Below are positions 1-6,823 of a stretch of 10,782 nt of DNA, in pieces. Where the stretch lies: positions 1-10,782 of the forward strand of contig CAZFUY010000101.1 of NCBI GenBank assembly GCA_964522445.1, read 5' to 3'. The notes under the pieces are model-generated. The model saw only the letters and a list, made by a program, of their open reading frames with translations, ran no database searches and was not told where the DNA came from. The DNA is from CAZFUY01 sp964522445. Lineage in GTDB: Bacteria; Pseudomonadota; Gammaproteobacteria; SZUA-229. Position 1 is the first letter of the stretch; the number at the start of each line of letters is the position of its first letter. Made by a program: the position numbers and the translations under genes.

Positions 1-62
1 TGAGCACAACCTGTAACGAGTAAGATAAGTAAAAGGCTAAGATATAGTTTAATTTTATACAT
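1..62 (-). CDS. lipoprotein, N-terminal fragment (cut by left edge)
   Basis: Reading leftward from an ATG at 62-60, the only visible part is a lipoprotein signal peptide, MYKIKLYLSLLLILLVTGCA, followed by a partial codon. It has two lysines, a long Leu/Ile-rich core and a lipobox VTGC with the acylated Cys at residue 19. Ala at +2 gives no inner-membrane retention signal, so sorting to the outer membrane by Lol is the default expectation. AAGGGA lies 4 bases before the ATG, a convincing ribosome binding site. Nothing of the mature protein is visible, so no function can be given. It follows two other genes for exported proteins on the same strand, but the 200-bp gap before it suggests its own promoter. 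Confidence 0.75.
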   Translation of the reverse strand, partial: MYKIKLYLSLLLILLVTGCA

Positions 63-102
63 GACATCCCTTTAAATATTTCTTTAGAATAATTTATATT
101 GT

Positions 103-134
103 GATAATCAATTACTAATATGCAATTGATTATC
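103..134. repeat. perfect 11-bp inverted repeat, possible operator
   Basis: GATAATCAATT (103-113) and AATTGATTATC (124-134) are perfect inverted copies separated by 10 bases. The repeat sits about 40 bp upstream of the lipoprotein start and 130 bp beyond the end of the barrel-protein gene. Neither strand has a T-run after it, so an intrinsic terminator is unlikely. A dyad of this size before a gene suits a dimeric regulator, but the surrounding DNA is very AT-rich and chance is not excluded. Confidence 0.4.
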
Positions 135-184
135 TAATCCCAGCAATCATAAATGATATAAAATCTATTGTCAGTACATTATAT

Positions 185-262
185 GTGGTTTTTATAGAAT
201 AATAGATAACATATAAAATATTCTTTCATGGCATTATTCAGCTCAGATCAATTAAAAACCAC
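185..262. repeat. nested inverted repeat abutting a stop codon
   Basis: GTGGTTTTTA (185-194) and TAAAAACCAC (253-262) are a perfect 10-bp inverted pair. A second pair lies inside: GAATAAT (197-203) and ATTATTC (233-239). The right arm ends exactly at the stop codon of the 263-1132 gene. TTATA occurs just outside both ends (179-183 and 263-267). In RNA from the minus strand the stem would form right after translation ends, perhaps protecting the 3' end. With terminal inverted repeats and a short flanking direct repeat it also resembles a tiny MITE-like element. There is no T-run, so it is not a standard terminator. Confidence 0.35.
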
Positions 263-1132
263 TTATAAATTAAATGAGTAGCCAAAATTGATAGCACCCC
301 CAGAATAGGTATAATTAACATTGTTCTTATCTGAAACATTTACCTGAAAAGATGTACTGACAAACCAGTTTTTCCACTGATAGTCCACAAGAAATTTTAT
401 TATCGTTCCAGTACCACTAAAATCAAATACTCTATTCTCATCTGCCCCAACGGATGAAGCAGGCCTCTCTGTTAAATTCATATTTCCATTTGCAGATAAA
501 TGGCTTAAGCCAAAGCCAAGACCCAACACTAATGAATGGTCAAGACTGGCATTTCTAAAGGGATTAAAAAACAGTACAGGAGTTAGATAAACAATTTTTC
601 CATCAACATCTGTACCTAAATTTTCTGTATTACCCGTCTTGAAAAAAGAGTAATCTACTTTCTGTCTATTAAAATCAAAGCTTCTATAGCCTAATTCAAA
701 CAAAACACCGAATCGTCCTATTGGTGAGAAATAAAAATGTGGTGACTGCAAATCCAGAGAAGGCTCTGCTGATGCTCTAGAAACCATTCTTCCCTCATCA
801 CTATCTTCCAGCTCAAATTCTTCATAATAAGCGCCTGAAACACCCAGCCTCACTTTATAAGTAGAATTAATAGTTGTTTTATTTACACCTTTATTTTTTT
901 TCTTCTGTTCCTCACTTCGAGCCAGATCTGAATCAATATTTAATTCAATCTTTATTTTATTTTCTGTTTTACTTTCCGTTTTGTTTTCTGTCTTATCAGA
1001 TAACTTTATCTGTTGCTCTAACTCCAGCTCAAGCAATTCAATATCAGCTTTTCTTTCAAAATCATCGGCACTTACTGAATAAGAGATTAAAAAGAATAAA
1101 AGGCCAAGAATTTTTACCGCTGAACCAGTCAT
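263..1132 (-). CDS. probable outer-membrane beta-barrel protein, unknown function
   Basis: The 289-residue product begins with a Sec signal peptide (residues 1-22, cleavage likely after SVSA). Next comes a highly charged, probably helical stretch (about 25-90) containing KTEN-KTES-KTEN, then a region from about 92 to the end with alternating hydrophobic and aromatic residues typical of beta strands, such as FGVLFELGYRSFDF, LVLGLGFGLSHL and GGAINFGYSFNL. The C-terminal strand has the alternation used for barrel assembly but ends in Leu rather than Phe. I infer an eight- to ten-stranded small outer-membrane barrel with a periplasmic N-terminal extension; I do not recognise the family. The ATG at 1132 is preceded by AGGTG at a good distance. 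It lies between genes for a small secreted protein and a lipoprotein, so a shared envelope role is possible. Gene existence is well supported; function is open. Confidence 0.75.
   Translation of the reverse strand: MTGSAVKILGLLFFLISYSVSADDFERKADIELLELELEQQIKLSDKTENKTESKTENKIKIELNIDSDLARSEEQKKKNKGVNKTTINSTYKVRLGVSGAYYEEFELEDSDEGRMVSRASAEPSLDLQSPHFYFSPIGRFGVLFELGYRSFDFNRQKVDYSFFKTGNTENLGTDVDGKIVYLTPVLFFNPFRNASLDHSLVLGLGFGLSHLSANGNMNLTERPASSVGADENRVFDFSGTGTIIKFLVDYQWKNWFVSTSFQVNVSDKNNVNYTYSGGAINFGYSFNL
959..994 (-). repeat. three 12-bp tandem coding repeats (KTEN/KTES/KTEN)
   Basis: Within the barrel-protein gene, residues 47-58 are three consecutive copies of a four-residue unit, encoded by three diverged 12-bp units (AAGACAGAAAAC, AAAACGGAAAGT, AAAACAGAAAAT). 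All are multiples of three, so loss or gain of a unit would keep the frame and only change the length of the charged linker. Confidence 0.7.
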
Positions 1133-1200
1133 AATGCATCACCTGTCTAAATATAGTCTGATTTATATTAATAATAATCATCGCAATTTTCTTATTAACT

Positions 1201-1231
1201 AAAAGATTTCATACCTTTTCAGTATGAATCT
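1201..1231 (-). terminator. candidate intrinsic terminator after the 1241-1594 gene
   Basis: On the minus strand, starting 9 bases past the stop codon, AGATTCATAC pairs with GTATGAAATCT (one bulged base) around a 7-base loop, TGAAAAG. The 3' arm runs into TCTTTTA. This has the shape of an intrinsic terminator, though the stem is AT-rich and the T-run short. If it works, the downstream barrel-protein gene needs its own promoter within 1133-1200, where I see no convincing -35/-10 pair. Confidence 0.45.
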
Positions 1232-1240
1232 ATATTTTAT

Positions 1241-1594
1241 TTATTTGCTTTTTTTTATTTCTTTAATAACATTAATACAATTCTGATTTAAAGCAATTAT
1301 GTAATCAAGCTTTGTCTTTTCTTTTTTAAAGCCTAAATTTTCAAACCAGATATGGCATTCATTTTCAAATGAGTTTAGTGATTTTATAATATCAACTGAA
1401 AGAAACGCACCTTCTTTATAATCTCTCACTGTGCTACCTGGGCCATAAGAATCAATTTTACCCGGTCCTTCCAGGCTAATAAAGCCTGAACCTTCTATGG
1501 CTTTAACACTTTTTATATGAAATGGAATCTCTCCATTTGCATAAGCATTGGGTAAAAAAAACACAACCACACTAATAAGAAGTATATTCTTCAT
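1241..1594 (-). CDS. small secreted protein, unknown function
   Basis: The product is 117 residues with a clear Sec signal peptide: MKN, a hydrophobic core, then LPNAYA with cleavage expected after residue 19. The mature part of about 98 residues contains Gly/Pro-rich turns (GPGKIDSYGPGS, about 43-54) and exactly two cysteines, C80 and C106, which could form one disulfide in the periplasm. The C-terminus is lysine-rich. I do not recognise a family and propose no function. The ATG at 1594 has AAGGA 12 bases upstream, a longer spacing than ideal. The gene stands 165 bp past the acyltransferase gene and 108 bp before the barrel-protein gene, all on one strand, and is more AT-rich than the operon to its right. 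Confidence 0.65.
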   Translation of the reverse strand: MKNILLISVVVFFLPNAYANGEIPFHIKSVKAIEGSGFISLEGPGKIDSYGPGSTVRDYKEGAFLSVDIIKSLNSFENECHIWFENLGFKKEKTKLDYIIALNQNCINVIKEIKKSK

Positions 1595-1759
1595 AAGATT
1601 TATTATTCCTTAATTACAGCTAACACCTATTGCCTGAGTTTAATTTCTATTTTCATATCAGATTACACAAAACAGGCTCTATTTTCAATTTAGAAAACTG
1701 TGACAAATTAGTCTAAAGCCCTTTTATTTGACAAATAATACAAACAACTGATGTTCAAG

Positions 1760-2515
1760 CTATCTATCCCATTTTGATGGATCACTAATTTCTGCAACTT
1801 TACCTTCAATCCAGTCTTCAACTTCTTTTCTTATTTCATTCGGATCACGCCCATAGCCCTTAATTACCGGGCCAATTGAAACAGTAATAGTTCCCGGCCA
1901 CTTGATCATACTATGTTTTGGCCAATATTCTCCTGCATTGTGCGCTATGGGTAATATTGGGTAATCTACTTTTGATGCCAGATAAGGGCCACCTATTTTA
2001 TACTTGCTTCTTTTTCCTGCACTTGTTCGAGTACCCTGCGGGAAAATAATAATCCATCGCCCCTGCTCCAGTTTTTTTATGCCCTGTTCTACAACCTGGT
2101 CGATGGCTTTATGCCCTGATTTTCGATCAATAGCAATTGGCTCACATAAGGCCAGACCCCAGCCAAATATTGGCACTCGTAATAATTCTTTTTTAATAAC
2201 CCAAAGTTGTGGCGGTAGCAGTTTCTGAAAAAAGAACGTCTCCCATGTGGACTGGTGATTGGCCATAACAATGGTTGCACCATCTGGAATATTTTCCATG
2301 CCTTCAACTTTGTAATTTACATTACAAATCCATTTTAATAAATTTATATTCCCCTTTGCCCAGCTTGATCCAACTTTATATCGCACATGCACTGGAAATG
2401 GGAAGGTAAACATTTCTGTACCGACAACAATAACTAACCAGATAAAACTTACTATCCAGTATATTATTGATCGTATATATAATTCTATTTTTGAAGGGAT
2501 ACGCACTTCACTCAC
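1760..2515 (-). CDS. plsC: lysophospholipid (1-acylglycerol-3-phosphate) acyltransferase family protein
   Basis: Inner-membrane acyltransferase of the PlsC family, which moves an acyl chain from acyl-ACP or acyl-CoA to the sn-2 position of lysophosphatidate or a related lysolipid. The 251-residue product has an N-terminal membrane segment (about 17-40), then the catalytic block NHQSTWE (H87, with E92 in place of the Asp of HX4D), the block FPQGTR (158-163, where FPEGTR is more usual) and a third block around GGPYLASK and PILPIAHNAG. The HQSTWE form is, to my knowledge, typical of the paralogue found beside gmhB in gammaproteobacteria, so it may not be the cell's only or main PlsC. The start is GTG at 2515, overlapping the gmhB stop as GTGA, with GGAG 8 bases upstream inside gmhB. 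It is the last gene of the glyQ operon. The gene symbol is by family, not by proven substrate. Confidence 0.88.
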   Translation of the reverse strand: MSEVRIPSKIELYIRSIIYWIVSFIWLVIVVGTEMFTFPFPVHVRYKVGSSWAKGNINLLKWICNVNYKVEGMENIPDGATIVMANHQSTWETFFFQKLLPPQLWVIKKELLRVPIFGWGLALCEPIAIDRKSGHKAIDQVVEQGIKKLEQGRWIIIFPQGTRTSAGKRSKYKIGGPYLASKVDYPILPIAHNAGEYWPKHSMIKWPGTITVSIGPVIKGYGRDPNEIRKEVEDWIEGKVAEISDPSKWDR

Positions 2516-3063
2516 AAATCTGACTCCATTAAAATAGCATCTGCAACTTCTGCCAAATTTTTATAAATAGCTATGCCTTCAAGTTCAGAAGCATCTGTAC
2601 TGGCTATGGTTCTTTCGCCTTTTCCTGTTTTTACCAGTATGGGTTCAGCACCCGCAGATTTTGCCGCCTGCAAATCACGCAGGGAATCACCTATTGCTGG
2701 GACATTTTTTAAATCACATTGGTAGCGTTTAATAATTTCCTGAAACATACCGTCTTTAGGTTTACGACAATCACAATTATCTTTTGGGCTATGAGGACAA
2801 AAGAAAACAGCATCAACATGGCCACCATACTGCTCCAGCATGCGCCCCATTTTACTGTGCATGGCATGTAAGGCTTCAATATCATAATAGCCGCGTGCTA
2901 TGCCTGACTGATTTGTTACAACAACCAAAGTGTATCCTGCCTGATACAGACGACCCATTGCCTGCAAACTTCCTGGTACAGGTATCCATTCATCCACAGA
3001 TTTTATATATTCATCTGAGTCCTGGTTAATAACGCCATCACGATCAAGAATAATTAATTTCAT
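2512..3063 (-). CDS. gmhB: D-glycero-beta-D-manno-heptose 1,7-bisphosphate 7-phosphatase
   Basis: Cytoplasmic HAD-family phosphatase that removes the 7-phosphate from heptose 1,7-bisphosphate in ADP-L-glycero-beta-D-manno-heptose synthesis for the LPS inner core. The 183-residue length fits the family. HAD motif I is LDRDG with nucleophile D7 and acid/base D9; motif II is VVTNQSG (T50, N51); motif IV is GDSLRD (125-130). The structural zinc loop of GmhB-type enzymes is present as C89, H91, C97, C99 followed by RKPKDGM. The ATG at 3063 overlaps the glyS stop as ATGA and its own stop overlaps the acyltransferase GTG. This position between glyS and an acyltransferase gene is the common gammaproteobacterial arrangement and links it to envelope lipid synthesis. 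Histidinol-phosphate phosphatases are close relatives, but the context favours GmhB. Confidence 0.93.
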   Translation of the reverse strand: MKLIILDRDGVINQDSDEYIKSVDEWIPVPGSLQAMGRLYQAGYTLVVVTNQSGIARGYYDIEALHAMHSKMGRMLEQYGGHVDAVFFCPHSPKDNCDCRKPKDGMFQEIIKRYQCDLKNVPAIGDSLRDLQAAKSAGAEPILVKTGKGERTIASTDASELEGIAIYKNLAEVADAILMESDL

Positions 3064-5132
3064 GATTGCAGTCGTGATAAATCAGCCGCTTTAAGAAATA
3101 ATTGACTTAATTTGCTTAGTAATGCAATACGATTATTTTTTAAGGATTCATCATCTGCCATAACCATAACCTTATCAAAGAAACTATCTACGGTATCTTT
3201 TAAACCCGCCAGCTGTTGTAGTCCCGTTTTATAATCACCTTTATCAAACAAGGGCAAAACTTCATCTGATAATTTCTGTAATTGATCATTAAGTTGATTT
3301 TCTGCATCATCCTGAAAAAGTTGAACATCAATTTTATCTGAAATTTTTCCTTCAACTTTTTTCAGAATATTACGGATACGTTTATTTGCAGCCGCAAGAC
3401 TTTCTGCTTCCGCAAGATTACGGAAACTGTTTACCGCCTGCACACGTCGATCAAAATCAACAGGGTGTGTTGGCTGTAAAACAACAACTGCATCATAAAC
3501 ATCAACTGAAATACCCTGACTAGTATAATAAACGCGCAATCGTTCAAGCATAAAATCAAATACTTCATCTATCGCTTTTGATGCATCTACAACATCTTTT
3601 AGAGCATCGGCTGCAAAGCCCAGTATCTGTTTAAGATCCAGCATTAAATTACGTTCGATTAAAATTCGTAACACGCCTAAAGCAGATCGACGCAAAGCAA
3701 AGGGATCTTTTTCACCTGTTGGTTTTTGGCCAATAGCAAAAATACCCGTTAAAGTATCTAACTTATCAGCAATAGATAAAATCTGACCCGTTACACTTAC
3801 GGGCAATTCATCACCGGCAAAGCGAGGCATATATTGTTCATCTAATGCGATAGCAACATCTTCTGCTTCGCCATCTTTTTCAGCATAGTAGCGCCCCATA
3901 ATGCCCTGTAAATCTGAAAATTCATTTACCATTTCAGACATCAAATCACATTTGGATAATAAAGCAGCACGGTGCGCATTCATTTTATCTGCGCCTAATT
4001 GCTGGGCAATTTTTTCTGCAATAATCGCAACTCGACGACTTTTATCACCTAACGAACCTAATTTATTCTGGAAAACAACTTTATCCAGTGAGGCCATATG
4101 TGTTTCTAATGGGTGCTTACAATCCTGTTCCCAGAAAAATGCTGCATCAGATAAACGCGGACGGATAACGCGCTCATTACCTTCTTTTACTTTTACAGGA
4201 TCTTTACTATCAATATTGCTAATAGTAATAAAGTGCGGCATTAATTTACCTTCATTATCCACAACAGGAAAATATTTCTGGTGATCCTGCATAGAAGAGA
4301 TTAAAGATTCGGCGGGTACTTCAAGAAAATGCTCATCAAAATCACCGGCCACTGCCACTGGCCATTCAACCAGTGCGGTAACTTCCTGCAAAAGAGCTTC
4401 ATCAATAAGTGCTTTGCCCGATAATTTTTCAGCAGCCTGTTCTGCCTGTTGACGGATTGCATTGCATCGCGCAACACTGTCCGCAATAACATGACCGGGA
4501 TTTTCTAATCGGTGTAAATATTCATCTGGCGTTTGTAGCGTGATAACTTCTGGGTGATGGAATCTATGACCTCGACTATCACGACCTGTTACCAGCCCCA
4601 TAATAGTTGCGTCAACAACTTCATTACCAAATAGCAAAACGATCCAGTGTACTGGGCGAACAAATTCTTCTGTGTTTTCACCCCAGCGCATGCGTTTAGG
4701 AATGGGTAATTTTGCCAGCGACTGTTCAACAATGGCTGCAATTAATTCACTCGTGGCTTTGCCTTTTTCCTGCGCACGAAAAACCAGCCATTCACCTTTG
4801 TCGGTTTTCATGGTTTCTAAATCATCAACCACAACACCGCATGAGCGAGCAAAACCTTGCGCAGCTTTCGATGGGCAACCATCTTCATTAAATGCTGCTT
4901 TTATAGCAGGGCCTCTTTTTTCAATATCACTATCTGGCTGAAATTCTTCTACATTAGATAATATTACTGCAAGCCGTCTTGGTGATGCATAAGCTTTTGT
5001 AGATTCAAATTTTACATTAGCTTCTTTTAGTCCATTAGCCACGCCCTGAGCAAAAGCATCACTTAATTTATTTAATGCCTTTGGTGGCAATTCTTCAGTA
5101 CCAATTTCTATTAATAAATCACGTGCGCTCAT
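3060..5132 (-). CDS. glyS: glycine--tRNA ligase beta subunit
   Basis: Beta subunit of the tetrameric (alpha2-beta2) bacterial glycyl-tRNA synthetase. It binds and positions tRNA-Gly while the alpha subunit carries the aminoacylation site. The 690-residue product is full length. Recognisable family blocks are the N-terminal LLIEIGTEELPPKAL (6-20), MQDHQKYFPV (281-290), the HD-like region (about 387-415) and ADKLDTLTGIFAIGQKPTGE (455-474) followed by KDPFALRR. A C-terminal DALR-type anticodon-binding helical region runs from about 560 to the end. The ATG at 5132 overlaps the glyQ stop as ATGA and has a strong AAGGAGG 6 bases upstream within glyQ, consistent with coupled, balanced synthesis of the two subunits. 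No frameshift or missing block is seen. Confidence 0.97.
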   Translation of the reverse strand: MSARDLLIEIGTEELPPKALNKLSDAFAQGVANGLKEANVKFESTKAYASPRRLAVILSNVEEFQPDSDIEKRGPAIKAAFNEDGCPSKAAQGFARSCGVVVDDLETMKTDKGEWLVFRAQEKGKATSELIAAIVEQSLAKLPIPKRMRWGENTEEFVRPVHWIVLLFGNEVVDATIMGLVTGRDSRGHRFHHPEVITLQTPDEYLHRLENPGHVIADSVARCNAIRQQAEQAAEKLSGKALIDEALLQEVTALVEWPVAVAGDFDEHFLEVPAESLISSMQDHQKYFPVVDNEGKLMPHFITISNIDSKDPVKVKEGNERVIRPRLSDAAFFWEQDCKHPLETHMASLDKVVFQNKLGSLGDKSRRVAIIAEKIAQQLGADKMNAHRAALLSKCDLMSEMVNEFSDLQGIMGRYYAEKDGEAEDVAIALDEQYMPRFAGDELPVSVTGQILSIADKLDTLTGIFAIGQKPTGEKDPFALRRSALGVLRILIERNLMLDLKQILGFAADALKDVVDASKAIDEVFDFMLERLRVYYTSQGISVDVYDAVVVLQPTHPVDFDRRVQAVNSFRNLAEAESLAAANKRIRNILKKVEGKISDKIDVQLFQDDAENQLNDQLQKLSDEVLPLFDKGDYKTGLQQLAGLKDTVDSFFDKVMVMADDESLKNNRIALLSKLSQLFLKAADLSRLQS

Positions 5133-6046
5133 GACTGGCCTCCTTTTTTAGCCGCTTCGCAAATGGGAAAGCCCAGTGCCTCACGTGCTTCAAAGTAAGC
5201 TTTTGCAACTGCTCGGGATAAGGTGCGCACACGTAAAATAAATCGTTGTCGCTCGGTAACTGAAATGGCGTGACGTGCATCCAGTAAATTAAATGTATGA
5301 GATGCTTTTAAAACCATCTCATACGCGGGCAGCGCCAAACCTTCTTCGATTAATCGCGCACTTTCTTTTTCGCAGGTATCAAACCAGTTAAATAATGATT
5401 CTGTATCCGCCTGCTCAAAGTTGTAGTGAGACATTTCAACTTCATTCTGATGGAACACATCACCATAAGTGACCACACCCTGGGGGCCTTTGGTCCAGAC
5501 CAGATCAAATACACTTTTAGCATTTTGTAAATACATGGCCAGTCGCTCCAGACCATAGGTAATCTCACCCGTTACTGGCTTACACTCTAAACCACCGACC
5601 TGCTGGAAATAGGTGAATTGAGTCACTTCCATGCCATTTAACCAAACTTCCCAGCCCAGACCCCATGCGCCTAAAGTGGGTGATTCCCAGTTATCCTCAA
5701 CAAAACGGATATCATGAACCAGTGGATCAAAGCCCAGCGCTTTAAGTGACTCCAGATAAAGCTCCTGAATATCATCAGGGTTCGGCTTCAATACCACCTG
5801 AAACTGATAGTAATGCTGCAAACGATTAGGATTTTCGCCATAACGGCCATCTGTCGGGCGGCGACAGGGCTGTACAAAAGCTGCCCGCCATGGCTCAGGG
5901 CCTATCGCTCGTAAAAAAGTCGCGGGATGGAAAGTTCCAGCACCTACTTCCATATCCAGTGGTTGTAATACTGCACACCCCTGTTTTGCCCAGTAATCCT
6001 GTAGAGCCAGAATTAGCCCCTGAAAAGTTGAAACATCGTAAGCCAT
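5129..6046 (-). CDS. glyQ: glycine--tRNA ligase alpha subunit
   Basis: Catalytic alpha subunit of the tetrameric class II glycyl-tRNA synthetase: it activates glycine with ATP and charges tRNA-Gly together with GlyS. The 305-residue product matches the family from TFQGLILALQDYW at the N-terminus. Class II motif 2 is visible around WRAAFVQPCRRPTDGRYGEN (53-72) and motif 3 as ITYGLERLAMYL (162-173). The start at 6046 gives the standard N-terminus MAYDVSTFQ; no good Shine-Dalgarno precedes it, only a weak purine stretch, which is unusual for a highly expressed gene. It heads the four-gene operon and is divergent from the gene at 6212 across a 165-bp spacer. Confidence 0.97.
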   Translation of the reverse strand: MAYDVSTFQGLILALQDYWAKQGCAVLQPLDMEVGAGTFHPATFLRAIGPEPWRAAFVQPCRRPTDGRYGENPNRLQHYYQFQVVLKPNPDDIQELYLESLKALGFDPLVHDIRFVEDNWESPTLGAWGLGWEVWLNGMEVTQFTYFQQVGGLECKPVTGEITYGLERLAMYLQNAKSVFDLVWTKGPQGVVTYGDVFHQNEVEMSHYNFEQADTESLFNWFDTCEKESARLIEEGLALPAYEMVLKASHTFNLLDARHAISVTERQRFILRVRTLSRAVAKAYFEAREALGFPICEAAKKGGQS

Positions 6047-6078
6047 TAATCAGATCATCATATTTTTTTAAGGCCGCA

Positions 6079-6084
6079 AGTATA
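6079..6084 (-). promoter_or_regulatory. candidate -10 element for the glyQ operon
   Basis: On the minus strand TATACT (one mismatch from TATAAT) lies 33 bp before the glyQ ATG, giving a leader of roughly 25 bases. The hexamer 17 bp further upstream (GGGCGT) is a poor -35, and TTGATG is 27 bp away, too far. The assignment rests on the -10 match and its position only. Confidence 0.3.
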
Positions 6085-6155
6085 CCCAAAAAATGCGCCT
6101 GACGCCCATGTCATCAAGCTGAAATAATCAGCTCCTTAAAACACTACAGATCCTG

Positions 6156-6184
6156 TTAACTCAGCCGATATATACTATATATAT
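6156..6184 (+). promoter_or_regulatory. candidate promoter for the 6212 gene
   Basis: TTAACT at 6156-6161 and ATATAT at 6179-6184 are spaced by 17 bp. An alternative -10, TATACT at 6171-6176, has no partner -35. The 12-bp palindrome CTATATATATAG (6175-6186) makes the exact -10 ambiguous. Transcription would start near 6190, about 20 bases before the ATG at 6212. Confidence 0.3.
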
Positions 6185-6211
6185 AGAGAGATAATTTTTC
6201 AGGAGCTGCCT

Positions 6212-6775
6212 ATGAGCAATAATTTGCTACTAGAACCCACAGCGACAGCACAATGGAAGCATGTGTTGAATGATGCAAAACATCAGTGCCAGTGCCATCT
6301 CAATGAAGAAATTGAGTCCTATCTTATTTTTACACTCATGCGATTTACTCAAACCCCTGAATTAGCCAGCAAAGTTCTGGCACTTGATTTTTTACGTAGC
6401 ACCGATTTATCAGGACTGGCTCGGCAGGATCAGTTGCGAGATATTGGCGATCAATGTTTATTACTATCCGGTTTATTCCCCCAGCGAGCAGAAAAACATC
6501 TGGTAAGTATCGGCTACTATGTCGGCCTTGGTCAGTCAGCCTATCAGCAATTAAGCGACACACTTCGAAAGGCTTTCGCTCATCTATATCAGTTATTATC
6601 AGAAAATTTTGTGCAAATGATGGATGTCCTGCAAAACATACGCAGCGAGCCAGCATTGCAGCCGTTACAGGCGATGGAGCTCTGGCAGGAAACAGGCAGC
6701 AGCAATGCCTGTAGACTTATTACCGGCAACTCAAACGCTACCCCTGTTTTAATAAACAAAGCAACTCGCCAATAA
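6212..6775 (+). CDS. conserved-looking soluble hypothetical protein
   Basis: The 187-residue product has no signal peptide or membrane segment and is predicted largely helical. Blocks that look constrained are NEEIESYLIFTLMRFTQ (31-47), LRDIGDQCLLLSGLFP (75-90) and SIGYYVGLGQSAYQQL (99-114); the last 30 residues (polar, Ser/Asn-rich) look disordered. A CxC pair lies at C26/C28. I recall similar proteins of unknown function in other gammaproteobacteria but cannot name a domain. The start is well defined: AGGAG sits 7 bases before the ATG at 6212. It is divergent from glyQ and 48 bp before the PP-loop gene, so co-transcription with the sulfur-transfer genes is possible. No catalytic motif is visible and I assign no function. 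Confidence 0.75.
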   Translation: MSNNLLLEPTATAQWKHVLNDAKHQCQCHLNEEIESYLIFTLMRFTQTPELASKVLALDFLRSTDLSGLARQDQLRDIGDQCLLLSGLFPQRAEKHLVSIGYYVGLGQSAYQQLSDTLRKAFAHLYQLLSENFVQMMDVLQNIRSEPALQPLQAMELWQETGSSNACRLITGNSNATPVLINKATRQ

Positions 6776-6786
6776 AGCACCAGGAC

Positions 6787-6795
6787 TGCTAAAAT
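6787..6795 (+). promoter_or_regulatory. candidate extended -10 promoter for the PP-loop gene
   Basis: TGCTAAAAT fits the extended -10 form TGnTAnnnT with TAAAAT one mismatch from TATAAT. Transcription would begin around 6802, leaving a leader of about 22 bases. No -35 is apparent. The same bases include a short dyad (GCTA-aaa-TAGC) followed by a T-rich stretch, so a weak terminator for the preceding gene is an alternative reading. Confidence 0.3.
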
Positions 6796-6823
6796 AGCTC
6801 TTTTGTTATTTTAATGGTCAACA

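Noticed and set aside
1167..1185. Fur-box-like sequence (ATTAATAATAATCATCGCA) upstream of the barrel-protein gene
   Set aside because: It agrees with the 19-bp Fur consensus at about 12 positions, mostly A/T bases in very AT-rich DNA, and the right half-site is poor. Not enough to call iron control.
1724..1738. 15-bp palindrome TTATTTG-A-CAAATAA after the acyltransferase gene as a terminator
   Set aside because: On the minus strand it is followed by AAGGGC with no T-run, and the loop is too tight. A similar TGACAAATTA at 1701-1710 suggests only AT-rich repetition.
6129..6208. CAGCTCCT (6129-6136) complementary to the ribosome site AGGAGCTG (6201-6208) as a translation switch
   Set aside because: The predicted transcript for the 6212 gene begins near 6190, so the upstream arm would not be in the RNA. 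Eight bases over this distance can be chance.
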